Shown: positions 10,290-21,840 of the stretch, piece after piece
Layout: each line of letters begins with the position of its first letter
Numbering within the stretch: position 1 is the stretch's first letter
Program-made: the position numbers and the translations under genes
Assembly: GCA_947359465.1 (NCBI GenBank)
Contig: OX375876.1
Coordinates: 81,738,359-81,802,358 of the forward strand
DNA from: Metellina segmentata
Taxonomy: Eukaryota; Arthropoda; Arachnida; Araneae; Tetragnathidae
Direction of reading: 5' to 3'
Length of the DNA: 64,000 nucleotides
The notes under the pieces: generated by a model
Told to the model about the DNA's origin: nothing
Databases searched by the model: none
The model's input: the letters and a program-made list of their open reading frames with translations, nothing else

Positions 10290-10936
10290 ACTACAGGATC
10301 AAAATATGAATAAACTATCTTAGAATTCAACGGACCAGAGAAGAGAACGGACTCTCTTTCTGAAATACAACCAATCCGAGAATACCCAACACGTGTGTCT
10401 GTGTGTCTAGAATAGCATTCTATCTCTTCCCTCTCGAAGTTTAAGAATTGTGTTTACCCTATTGGCAAGTATTCGTTCGTTATACAACATTGTAATTTCA
10501 AAGGCTGGGGTCGTAAAACAAGTGAAATGCCCAAAGGGGTTGTTCGGGAAACTAGACAGAGGGTTTCTCATCTCGAAAATTCGTAAAACTGTCGGGGATG
10601 TCCATTGGATTCTGCAGGCAGCGGAGGAAGAAAATGTTCACTGTTGAGTTGCACTCTCACAACCACGTGGTAACAGAACATCTTTTATCAACCATCATAA
10701 ATTTTGGTGAACCTTGTATCCAGCCCACTGTGTTTACTTTACTCAGGAAAAGAAATAGCTTCTCTGAAATAGCTTTTAAATGTGTCCAAATAATAAATTT
10801 TGTAACAAAATTGTTTCCGCCACAAATACAAATTCAATTTCAAAAAATTCAAAATAAAAAGTTATTACGATTGAACCTAGTCAAAATTTCGGGAGGGGCC
10901 CGGGCCCCCTCGGCCCTCCCCTTATATACGCCCCTG
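10290..10936. other. hAT-1 5' flank, no gene seen
   Basis: Right-hand end of hAT-1. The sequence before the MITE may hold the transposase N-terminus but the translation is too broken to support it. The final 50 bases are GC-rich (gggcccgggccccctcggcc around 10896-10915), beside the terminal inverted repeat. Confidence 0.5.
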
Positions 10937-11703
10937 TTGGCAGGGATAACCAAATCATCCACATAAGGTAGAACAATTCCTTCGACTATCAGGTCACGAA
11001 ACACAGTATTGATGAAACGTTGAAACACGGCGGGGCAATTCACCATACCAAAAGGCATACGCTTGAATTGGTACTGTCCACGATATGTGACAAAAGAAGT
11101 GTATGGACGACTTTGTTCTGCAACTGATACTTGATGGAAAGCATTTTTCATGTCCAAAGTACTGAACACTTTAGCATCTTGCAACTGGTCAAAAATATCC
11201 TCAATGAGTGGTAGGGGATATCTATCTTTTTCAATCACTTTATTAATTTGACGATAGTCAATAACGACACGGGGATCACCATTCTTTTTGCGCACAACAA
11301 GTGTTTGACTTGAGTACGGCGATGAGCAGGGCTCAATGACGTCATTGGCAAGCCATTCGTCGACTTGTTTTTCAACTATGTCACGTTCCACAAAAGGCAA
11401 ACGGCGAGGTGAATGATAGATTGGCTTTTCTTCGACCAAAGTAACACTCAGTTCGACATCAGTTGATTTAGTCCTTTTCTGCAAGTAAGATTGGAGTAAT
11501 TGTTGAACGTCATCACGGATTTTTCTGGGAATGCTGCTGTCCACATCAAACTCTGGGGTATCGTCCTCGATGTGCAGGATGAAATTTTCGGACAAAGACG
11601 TCGAAGTGGGGTCAGTTTTAGTAAATTTTATTCCATCAGGGGCAACAGTCATGGTTGCCTTGTGAATTACATCACAACCAATGAGAATGGGGTACGTCAT
11701 CTA
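10937..11703 (-). pseudogene. pol: Gypsy-1 RT N-terminal part
   Basis: An open frame reads from a protease-like end (YPILIGCDVI) through the RT palm: SSPYSSQTLVVRKKNGDPR, VVIDYRQINKVI, STLDMKNAFHQV, MPFGMVNCPAVFQRF and the catalytic box LPYVDDLVIPA. The frame leaves RT exactly at 10937, where hAT-1 and its target duplication begin, and continues in phase at 5958. Apart from the insertion this part of RT is intact. Confidence 0.9.
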
Positions 11704-12112
11704 GGAATCGGGTACAACACGAAAAGTTGTATCAAAGTTAATTCCATCAATTTGGATGGAAGAAATGTACCTGTCACTGGGGTCTTTGCTGAACCAAATC
11801 CAGTAAGGAGGGAAGTATTGTGCGTCAATTCAGGAGAACCAATGAATTTCCATATACCATGCTGCATTAAAGTTACGGGACTTCCAGTATCAATTAACGC
11901 AGAGTATTTGGTATTTAAAAGTGTAATTACTTTACATGTGTGCGGAGTAATTTCTTTAATGGAACTAACAACATCGGGTGATTTCTGAGTCGCGGTTTTT
12001 AGGCATTGGGATGAAATATGATCAAAATTTTTACAAATTAAACTGCGTTTACCACGATTTTTATCTGGGCAGTTTCGCGAAATATGGTTTGTACCATTGC
12101 AGTTATAACAAG
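11704..12112 (-). pseudogene. pol: Gypsy-1 zinc knuckle and protease, frameshifted
   Basis: In shifting frames the minus strand encodes CCHC knuckles (CYNCNGTNHISRNC, and a second one whose second Cys is replaced: CKNFDHISSQC). About 80 codons later follows an aspartic protease core (ALIDTGSPVTLMQ). The DTGS active site is intact. A stop beside the protease/RT junction near 11701 (TAG) and one or two indels break the frame. Confidence 0.75.
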
Positions 12113-12798
12113 TTAAAGGTTTGGGAGAGTTCGAAGTTTGGTTTTGTGATTTAGAATTTTGATGATACTGATAAGTTTAGAATCAAAAGTGCGACGAGTA
12201 TTTGTTTTATTATGAGTACGAGAATTGTTAGAAAAACGATTTTTACTCTGAAAAATCTTTTCGTAAATATTAAGCTTTTCTTTGAATTCTGTCATCGATT
12301 TGCTACCGTATAATATCATTTTATTAGCGTTAGAATCATTTATTCCTCGTATGCAGAGTAGTCTATAATTGAACTTTCATCAATTTGTGCATCAGATCTA
12401 GCTGCTATCTCGCGGAGTGCTATTAAATATTCGGCAAGTGATTCTTTTTCATTTAATTTGCGCCTACTTAATTCGACATGTATTTCGCGGGAGTTAAATC
12501 TTTGACCAAATTCATTTATCAACGCGGTTTTCAAGGATGAAAAGGTTGTTAAGGCGTTCTGACTCTGAATGAAAGTTTTTGCTGCGCCTATCGACAATTT
12601 TTTACATATTAGAAGTTTTTGCAATTCAAGTGTTACTTTATACAATGAAAAGAAATTTTCGACATCCTTAATAAATGAATAAACAGAATAGGAATTTAGA
12701 CCCGAGAACGAACGTTCTTCGATTAACTCATCTTTCAGAAATAACCAAGAAAAACGGTCAACAACAGCTGCATTCGATTTTGACGAATCATCAGAACT
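12113..12798 (-). pseudogene. gag: Gypsy-1 gag, N-terminus replaced
   Basis: Capsid-like frame from about 12795 (SSSDDSSKSNAAVVDRF) through YSFIKDVENFF, TTFSSLKTALINEFGQRF and ESLAEYLIALREIAARSD. It is broken near 12340 and resumes as ILYGSKSMTEFKEKLNIYEK. The order matches the Gypsy-3 gag (KLKELLIEEFQINYNSAEIHE, then ILYGCQNLVEFKNKLRIYEQ), which supports the call. Upstream of 12799 the translation is transposon end sequence, so the true start is lost. Confidence 0.8.
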
Positions 12799-13390
12799 AG
12801 AGATGGGCGATCCGCTCAGGAGCTGACTCAAAGAGTTAGCTCTCTTGACGGAGTGCGCGAGCATTGATTCGTTAAAAAAGAGCTGTAGCTCTTTTTTAAC
12901 CAATCAGGGCTCAAGAGCGGTAACTCCTTTTTAACGAATCAGCGCTTCCGCATGCGATCACCAGCTCAGTGATTCTTTTGGGAGTTGATTCTTTTGGGTA
13001 ATGGTAATGGTAATGGTAATTTTAGTTAACGTCGTACTAGAGCAACACAACGGGCTATTGACGACGGTCCGGGATCAGTCCCTTGAGGGAAAGATCCGAG
13101 GACAACACCTCGTAATTTTGAACCACGGTCAGATGACGAAGCAACACCTGAGCTGGCACCCCACTCTCCAAACTTCCACGCCAACCCAACGTGAGATTCT
13201 TTTGGGAGTTAACTCTTTTCGAGAGCTGGTTCTTTAGAAGAATCTTTTTCGCATTCGATCTTTTGCGCTCACTGATTTTTTTGGGAGTTGATTCTTTTGG
13301 GAGTTAACTCTTTTCGAAAGCTGGCTCTTTTCGAGAACTATCGCTCTCGCAGAGTCAATTTCGCATACGCTCTTTTGCGCTCCCCAGCTT
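12799..13390. mobile_element. Partial TIR element with reiterated agctctttt motifs
   Basis: Starts agagatgggcgatccgctca where the Gypsy-1 gag homology stops. This start resembles hAT termini. It contains repeated gattcttttgggagtt, agctcttttcga and ttttgcgctc motifs in both orientations. A SINE fragment splits it. The opposite terminus was not found, so the right boundary (13390) is only where the motifs end. Confidence 0.45.
12999..13194 (-). mobile_element. 5'-truncated SINE-A copy
   Basis: Matches the body of the 8878-9210 SINE but lacks the tRNA head. On the minus strand it ends in a (attacc)n tail. It is flanked by gattcttttggg on both sides (12987-12998 and 13195-13206), an exact 12-bp target duplication, as expected for L1-type retroposition. 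Confidence 0.85.
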
Positions 13391-14087
13391 TTTGTTACTT
13401 TTTTAAAGTTTAAAATTTTTAAATATCTATGTATTATCAAATCATAAATGTTATTATTTTTATTTTTAATTCCATTTTAGGTTGAAAGGGCGTTTTAACG
13501 GCTTAAGTCATACCACGCCTTTTAGCACTAATTGAAACTTGTTTTAAGATTGTTATTGAAACATATTCTAACAATTATTATATTATTTACTTAACATTAA
13601 TCTAATAATAATTATAATAAAACCTCGATATCTCGGGTGTGATATCATTATAAAGCTACACAAAATTAATTTAAAAGTAACTTGTTTTTATTGCATTGCC
13701 TTCACAAAGCAAGGCATTTTGAAAAAGTTTTATCAAAAGACAGGGAAGGGATTTTGATTTCGAAAATCTTTGGGATAACGAATATTCGAGGGTATATTAT
13801 ACCTATATCTTAAAATAAATAGTTAAAAATCTTAAGTGTTTAAATAAATTATTAATAATTTTATTATTTGATTTCAAAATATCATTTAAATTATCAGAAA
13901 GTCTCATTTGGTCCCTAAGTGGTTTTAGCCCAGGACATTCTAGAAGGAGGGGTTTTACGGAAAAAGGGTATCGTTAAACTTTATAACTCACAACGCGGAC
14001 AGAATTAAAGGTTCCCCAAACAAAAATTTCCCATAAATATTTTGACTTTCTCCAGAGCTTTTGAATTTCTTCTAAATTTTGTTCCCT
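13391..14087. other. Gene-free AT-rich stretch
   Basis: Nothing recognisable: AT-rich sequence without long open frames, terminal repeats or tandem arrays. Confidence 0.5.
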
Positions 14088-14333
14088 TGCTATTGACGGC
14101 GGGCCGGGATCAATCCCCTAAGGGAAAGATCCGAGGACAACACCTCGTAATTTTGAACCATGGTCAGATGACGAGACAACACCTGAGCTGGAACCCTCTC
14201 TCCAAACTTCCACACCAACCCAACGTGAGGACTTTCGGCCACGACAGATTTAAGGTGCACCAGCCGCCTCTACACCAAATGATCATGAACATCCATCCCC
14301 GGACCAGGATTCGAACCAGGAACCTCCCGATCT
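14088..14333 (-). mobile_element. SINE-A copy, head truncated
   Basis: Minus-strand copy covering the body and the B-box (reverse complement of ggattcgaaccaggaacctc) but losing the A-box side where a (TA)n tract begins. No clear target duplication; the microsatellite may have replaced the 5' end. Confidence 0.8.
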
Positions 14334-14336
14334 CTC

Positions 14337-15849
<1,513 letters not shown>

Positions 15850-16521
15850 TTGGCGCAGGAAATGAAATGTTTCCGCAACAAGAGAAAAAACGGTCCCCAA
15901 CTCAACTGTGTGACGACTGTGTGCTATGACGATCGTCATGCAAATGGGCCAATAATTTTCGTTATTCTCACAAACAATGCTCTCTTTTATTTAGACTTAA
16001 CCATTGATCAAGAAAGAGACTACACAGCAGAGCAACTGTACACATTGTACAGGGATCCAGTGAACAAGCTCTACATGATATATCTAAAGAACATGTTGGT
16101 AGACATCACAAGAGTTAACAAGCTTTTTCAATCAGAGTCTTCGGACCAATCAAAGCTATTTGCTAATTATTCACATACTACATGAGCTTGTTAAAAATGA
16201 TTCTGGTTCCTTCGCAATTAGATAAAGTAAGGGAAGAATCAGTGTTCAACTTTAACTTTGAGAAGTTCACTAGGCCTACGCAGGAATGTATTTCGGATAT
16301 GAATTTTCCCTAGAGTTATAAAAATTATCATTATCAAGTGAACAGTTGAATGATATCAAATGTAGCTGTAAAGAATTTATTGTTCAACTAGCCAAAGAAG
16401 TACGTAGTAGGCTTCCATATAATGTTGGCGAGCTGCTTCATTTGTCTACACTACATCCGAATAATGCTGTGAGAAAAGTGAAGTGTAGCATTGTTCCACA
16501 TGCTGCGCAATTCGTAGCTGT
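15850..16521 (+). pseudogene. hAT-type transposase-derived gene, part 1
   Basis: Open pieces encode EQLYTLYRDPVNKLYMIYL, MLVDITRVNKLFQSE, MILVPSQLDKVREESVF in a shifted frame, then CKEFIVQLAKEVRSRLPYNV and VRKVKCSIVPHAAQF. This is the central part of a DUF4371/KIAA1586-like hAT-family protein. It carries a stop near 16183 and frameshifts. It is interrupted by the Gypsy-2 5' LTR at 16522 after the target site ctgt. Confidence 0.65.
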
Positions 16522-16931
16522 TGTAACGTACACTTCCGGAATATCTTTTAAATGTATTTCTATAGTATTTATTTTTCCTTATTCCAAGATATTGTGATAC
16601 TTCCTGTGTTTATTTTTACTTCTTAATACTCTTGGAAAGGATATCTTTTCTTTTGACATATTTATGTGAGCTTAAATGGTTTTCCCGGAAGTTCATTTTT
16701 TCTTTTATGTATAACGTTGGTGAAAAGATATTTTTTTGTAACGGCTTTTTTAGTCGATTGGATGCTTCGTTGAAGTGTGGACTGAGTGCAGTGTTCGAAT
16801 GGCATGTTTCAGCCGTTATGTTTAAAACAGATGATGAGAGGTAGTTGTAACGGTGATGTCGCTACCAAATTGTAAATAAATTTTTCTTTAATTCTTTAAA
16901 AAAAGACTTTTTCTTTCATCACGACGTTACA
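16522..16931 (+). mobile_element. Gypsy-2 5' LTR (410 bp)
   Basis: Begins tgtaacgtacacttccggaa and ends atcacgacgttaca, forming a TGTAACG/CGTTACA inverted terminus. It contains about 69 bp (around 16829-16898, between gttatg and ctttaaaaaaag) that the 3' LTR lacks. Confidence 0.95.
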
Positions 16932-16943
16932 GCTACCTATTAA

Positions 16944-16961
16944 TGGTGGCAGCGGTGGGAT
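16944..16961 (+). promoter_or_regulatory. Gypsy-2 primer-binding site
   Basis: tggtggcagcggtgggat starts 12 bases after the LTR end. The TGG start is typical of tRNA 3'-end complements. The tRNA was not assigned. Confidence 0.6.
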
Positions 16962-16979
16962 CGTTCCCATTAAATTGAA

Positions 16980-18345
16980 GTCTTGGACATCCCGTCCTGA
17001 TTTGAGAATAAACTGTGGACATCTCGTCCTGTGTTCAGTGAAAATTTGCGTGCGTCCTGCAGCAACGTAGAAGGCCATCCGGTCTGAAGTTTTTGGACAT
17101 CCCGTCCTCGTGAGTGGAGTATTTGCGTGCGTCCGGCAGCAACGAAGGAGGCCATCCGGTCCGAAGTTATTGGACATCCCGTCCTCGTGAGTGGAGTATT
17201 TGCGTGCGTCCAGCAACAAAGGGGACCATCCGGTCCGAAGTTTTTGGACATCCCGTTCTCGTGAGTGGAGTATTTGCGTGCGTCCGGCAGCAACGAAGGA
17301 TGCCATTCGGTCCGAAGTTTTTGGACATCCCGTCCTCGTGAGTGGAGTATTTGCGTGCGTCCGGCAGCAACGAAGGAGGCCATCCGGTCCGAAGTTATTG
17401 GACATCCCGTCCTCGTGAGTGGAGTATTTGCGTGCGTCCAGCAACAAAGGGGACCATCCGGTCCGAAGTTTTTGGACATCCCGTCCTCGTGAGTGGAGTA
17501 TTTGCGTGCGTCCGGCAGCAACGAAGGAGGCCATCCGGTCCGAAGTTATTGGACATCCCGTCCTCGTGAGTGGAGTATTTGCGTGCGTCCAGCAACAAAG
17601 GGGACCATCCGGTCCGAAGTTTTTGGACATCCCGTTCTCGTGAGTGGAGTATTTGCGTGCGTCCGGCAGCAACGAAGGATGCCATTCGGTCCGAAGTTTT
17701 TGGACATCCCGTCCTCGTGAGTGGAGTATTTGCGTGCGTCCGGCAGCAACGAAGGAGGCCATCCGGTCCGAAGTTATTGGACATCCCGTCCTCGTGAGTG
17801 GAGTATTTGCGTGCGTCCTGCAACAACGAAGGAGGCCATCCGGTCCGAAGTTATTGGACATCCCGTCCTCGTGAGTGGAGTATTTGCGTGCGTCCGGCAG
17901 CAACGAAGGAGGCCATCCGGTCCGAAGTTATTGGACATCCCGTCCTCGTGAGTGGAGTATTTGCGTGCGTCCAGCAACAAAGGGGACCATCCGGTCCGAA
18001 GTTTTTGGACATCCCGTTCTCGTGAGTGGAGTATTTGCGTGCGTCCGGCAGCAACGAAGGATGCCATTCGGTCCGAAGTTTTTGGACATCCCGTCCTCGT
18101 GAGTGGAGAATTTGCGTGCGTCTCGGCAGCGGCGAAGTGGGCCATCCGGTCCGATGTTTTTGGATATCCCGTTCTGTTTCTGTGCATGAAACATGTCCTG
18201 TTACTGCGTGTGTTCAGCAACGAAGCTTAGTCCGGTCAATAGAATTGGGACATCCCGTCCTGTTCCTGTGTGTGAAACGCGTGTGTGTTCAGCATCGAAA
18301 GGGCCATCCGGTCCGAATTTTTTGGGCATCCCGTCCTGTCATCGT
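16980..18345 (+). repeat. 74/77-bp higher-order minisatellite in Gypsy-2 leader
   Basis: Thirteen near-perfect units start at 17114, 17191, 17265, 17342, 17419, 17493, 17570, 17644, 17721, 17798, 17875, 17952 and 18026, with degenerate units on both sides. Spacing is 77 or 74 bp. Three unit types can be told apart: A (ggcagcaacgaaggaggcca, with ttattgg), B (74 bp, cagcaacaaagggg) and C (gaaggatgccattcgg). They follow the order A-B-C-A-B-A-B-C-A-A'-A-B-C. Each unit holds a gtcc/ggac inverted pair around gaagtt(a/t)tt. It lies wholly between the primer-binding site and gag. Confidence 0.95.
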
Positions 18346-18911
18346 CAGCAAAGTCCAGTTCGAACTTTGGATTCCTGCTCAAGGACTTCCTGTGTACCAT
18401 CAAGCAACTGTTCCAGATAAGTGGTTTCGGTTTTAAGTCTAAAGTTTTATGCACTATTATATTTAATGTACAATTTTACTTCTGTTTTTGTGATAACTTC
18501 CATTTATCGTAACAGGTTTCGAAACAAAAAAATTTCTTAATTGCAAATTTTTGCTTTTATAATAGAAATTAGTATTGTTTTGGAATTTATGTGAAATAGA
18601 AATTTAAGAGATTTTAATCGTCGTAGATGATTATTTATCTTAATTAATAATTTAAATTTGTTTTGTATTTGAAATGGTATTTTGATTTAAATTTTTAAAA
18701 AATTAATTTTCTTTTTAAGGTCTTTTGGGTTACAAAATTGGTTTTTGTACATTTATTTCTTTTCTATTGTTCTATTATCTTTGAGTTATATTTTTTGTGG
18801 CTTGGCTATAAGGTAAGTCAGAATTCTGGACGGTTTCGGTTTCGAAAAGTTTTCATTTTGTACCTTACGTTATATTTGAGTCCAAAGGGGGAAACTGTTT
18901 AGAATTTAATC
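18346..18911 (+). other. Gypsy-2 leader 3' part
   Basis: AT-rich, non-repetitive sequence between the minisatellite and the gag ATG. No open frame of note. Confidence 0.6.
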
Positions 18912-20433
18912 ATGACTTATTTAGTTAAGGGAAAGAAAGAGGACTTGATCAAATTGGTGGAGGAGATAGATTTAGAAATCACCGTAGAAAAATCCATAAA
19001 ACAGTTAGTGAATCTTATTACTTCAAGTGAGGGATATGATGAGGAATTCACCAAAGCACTTTTTGGTAGAATTATAGAAACTCGAAAGACAAATGAAGCC
19101 CTTGAAGTGGAAGAAAAGCGGAGAATTGAAGCCCTTGAAGTGGAAGAAAAGCGGAGAATTGAAGACCTTAAAGAAAAGCAGAAAGAACGAGAGTATGAGT
19201 TGGAAAAATTGAGAATAGAAGCAACTAGACAAACCTAGCAAGGTGCAGTTGATCATTCTAGACCATCGAATCGAGACTTGACCAAGATCCTTCCGAAATA
19301 CGACATGAAAGATGATATGAGTCTTTATTTAATCTTGTTCGAGCGACAGGCAACTTTGCTGTCGTTGGGAAAAGAAATGTGGGTATCTCACCTACTAAGT
19401 TTGATCCCCCAAGAGATTGCTCATATAATAGCCCGTGAACCAGCTGACCTAGCTACAAATTATGATCACATCAAAAATATTCTGTTAAAAAGATTCAAAC
19501 TAACACCAGAAAGATTTCGACAGTTATTTAGTTCACACCATAAAGCAGTTGATCGGAACTGGAGGGATTTCTATCATGAATTGTCTACTTATTTCGATGG
19601 ATGGATTGCAGGTTGTCAGGTCCTTACTTTTGAAAAACTGAGAGATTTGGTCATCACAGATCAGATGAAGAAAAAAACACCATCCGAATTTAAGGATATG
19701 TATCTCAGAGAATGGACAGAAATAAACTCCCCTACAGATTTGGTGGAACTGTTGGAGAAGTTTGAAGACGTTAGACGAACTGTGAAACGAAACCCTGTCT
19801 TTGCGAAAGACAAGTTCGAGGGTCGAGTTCAAAATAAGTTTGAAAAGACCGATAATCCACCGAGGAGAAGTGATACCATGAATGGTAAAGGGGTTAAGAT
19901 AGAACGAAGATTTTCCGAACAAGACCCAAATCCGGAATTTGACCGCAGGAGACAGATGCGGTGTTTTCATTGCAATCAGCCTGGTCATATCCGACCAAAT
20001 TGTCCAAAGTTGAAGAAACCTTCGGAAACTGTAAATTACATTTCGGACAAAGAACCTGAGAAGTACCTGGAACCGTATATCATGAAAGGAAAAATAAACG
20101 GTCAGGATATAAATCTACTAAGAGACACCGGAGCGACCATTGACATTGTGTGTCGGAAATTGGTGAATTCAGCTGACATGACGGGTGAACATGTTTGGGT
20201 ACAGCAACCTTTGGACTCCAGCTCAACTTGTTTACCTCTTGCCGAAGTTTTGGTAGAGTGTGAATTGGGAAAAACACTCACTAAAGCTGCTGTGATTCCA
20301 GATGAACTAGACCGCGGACGATATCTTTTAGGGAATCGGACTGCTGCCTTGTTAAAAAGGGAAGATTGTCAATCTGTGGATCAAATAAATGCAGTACTGA
20401 CAAGGCATCAGAAAAATGTGAAAGAAAGGGAAG

Positions 20434-20472
<39 letters not shown>

Positions 20473-20999
20473 CTTTAATTAAAGAATCCGAAAACCCTAT
20501 CACAGCCGAAGGAACATTACATTGGAAAAAAAATGAAACGGAAGCAGGGGGAGTAAGTGACGAGTTCACTCATGTGGCAGAAGATCAAGGTATCACTGAA
20601 TTGTTAAAAGTGGACACTGAGCAGCTAATCAAGGCTCAAGGTGAAGATGAAGAGACGAGCTCTCAAGTAAAACAAATCCAAAATGGAAACCCTCCTAAAG
20701 ATTTTGAACTGGAGAAGGGCCGACTTTTGGTAAAGATCAAGAAGCACAAGAGTGGTATCGAAAGGAAGCTCATCGTCGTGCCCATAGAGTATCGAGAAAA
20801 GATACTGAAATTGTGTCATGAAGGCACGTCAGGTCATCTTGGGACCACCAAGACCAAAGACAGAATGACCAAGTACTGTTTCTGGAAAAACTGTTACAAA
20901 GAAGCAGAGGACTTCGTGAAGGCTTGCGATTCCTGCCAGAGAGCTGGAAAGGCAAGGGACAAGAAAAAAGCGCCCATGACTTGTTCCAGTGATTACTGA
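18912..20999 (+). pseudogene. gag-pol: Gypsy-2 gag, protease and integrase zinc domain
   Basis: One frame from ATG 18912 to 20999 with a single TAG at 19236-19238. In order: an N-terminal helical motif (KKEDLIKLVEEIDLEI); a Glu/Lys coiled coil with a repeated EALEVEEKRRIE; a capsid with SCAN-like helices (ILLKRFKLTPERFRQLF, then LRDLVITDQMKKKTPSEF); a CCHC knuckle (CFHCNQPGHIRPNC at about 19968-20009); and a protease with the DTGA active site (LLRDTGATIDIVC). A (CT)n-encoded Ser-Leu run follows at 20435-20470, then the integrase HHCC module (CHEGTSGHLG to CDSCQRAGK). Integrase directly follows protease, unlike Gypsy-1, -3 and -4. The frame ends at a one-base shift near 20980. Confidence 0.9.
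20435..20470 (+). repeat. (CT)n run inside Gypsy-2 coding frame
   Basis: About 36 bp of CT encoding an alternating Ser-Leu run between the protease and the integrase zinc domain. In phase with the surrounding frame. Confidence 0.95.
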
Positions 21000-21840
21000 A
21001 GTTTTTTCCCGTATTAATATTGACGCTGTAGGACCTTTGCCCGTGACGGACTCAGGCCAAAGATACCTGATTACGGCAATGTGTATGTCGTCGAAGTACC
21101 CAGATGCTGTGGCAGTACCAAACATAACATCTAGATCCGTAATTAATGCTCTCCTTCAGATTTTTAGTCGAATGGGTTTTCCTAAGGAGATTCAACACGA
21201 CCAGGGAACCTCGTTTATGAGCGAACTCACATCGGAATTTTTTGAACGTTTCGGCATCAAGGTGGTACTTAGCTGTGTGTATCATCCCCAGAGCAATCCG
21301 GTAGAAAGGTTTCATCGTACCCTGAAACGGATTTTGAGAGTTTTGTGTACCGAAGAAGGACCAGATTGGGAGAAGCATGTCCATGCAGTCTTGTTCGCCT
21401 TAAGGACAGTTACTCATGAATCCACTGGATTCAGTCCAGCTGAATTGGTTCATGGAAAAACTTACGGACTCCCGTCACTCTTCTGTATGAAAACTGGTTA
21501 CAGCCGGAAGAAGGAAATGCTTCAGTTGTTGAATATATCCTCAATCTTCTGAGAAGATTGGAAAAATGTCGCAGCCTAGCCATTGATAATATGGAGGAAG
21601 CTGCCAAGAAAAGAAAAAAAATGGTACGACAAAAATACCGTGAAACATGAATTCAATGTTGGAGATAAAGTACTGGTACTGGCACCTTCACCTGTAAATG
21701 AGTTAGCGGTTCAATGGCATGGTCCTGGGACCATTGAAAGCAAGATTTCGGAGACGAACTACTTTGTTGCCCTGCCTAACCGGAAAAATTCGTCACAAAT
21801 CTACCATGTAAATCTTTTAAAACCTTATTACCAGAGGCCT
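20980..21840 (+). pseudogene. pol: Gypsy-2 integrase core and GPY/F-like module
   Basis: DDE core: first Asp in INIDAVGPLP, second in EIQHDQGTSF, Glu in NPVERFHRTLKRI, then STGFSPAELVHGKTYG. A pair of compensating frameshifts (near 21505 and in an A-run at about 21607-21620) places NASVVEYILNLLRRLEKC out of phase; the main frame shows a TGA at 21550. A C-terminal module follows (FNVGDKVLVLAP, HGPGTIESKIS, YHVNLLKPYY), matching the GPY/F tail of Ty3/Gypsy integrases. It runs straight into RT in the same frame. Confidence 0.9.

Larger units (their letters stand above)
5959..10936 (-). mobile_element. hAT-1: hAT transposon inserted in Gypsy-1 RT
   Basis: Ends are cagtggcgtatata at 5959 and tatatacgcccctg at 10936 (reverse complement caggggcgtatata), flanked by the 8-bp duplication ttggcagg (5951-5958 and 10937-10944). 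Both are hallmarks of hAT elements. Removing the element plus one duplication restores the RT frame. It carries a broken transposase, a MITE, and a nested segment at 7029-9677. Confidence 0.92.
4586..12798 (-). mobile_element. Gypsy-1: Ty3/Gypsy element, split and 3'-truncated
   Basis: Minus-strand gag, zinc knuckle, protease, RT, RNase H and integrase occur in canonical PR-RT-RH-INT order. It is interrupted in RT by hAT-1 (5959-10936). The left end stops in the integrase core and no LTR is visible. The right end is replaced within gag by another transposon starting near 12799. Several frameshifts show that the copy is dead. Confidence 0.9.

Noticed and set aside
16632..16844. Same protein-like frame at 16632 and 23634
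   Set aside because: It lies inside both LTRs of Gypsy-2; the duplication is the LTR, and no domain is present.
16896..17903. 335-codon minus-strand open frame and many ~75-codon plus-strand frames
   Set aside because: All arise from the stop-free 74/77-bp minisatellite in the Gypsy-2 leader; the period is not a multiple of three and the same peptide repeats in several frames.
17107..18130. CRISPR array
   Set aside because: Units are contiguous 74/77-bp tandem copies without unique spacers, no cas genes, and a eukaryotic transposon context.
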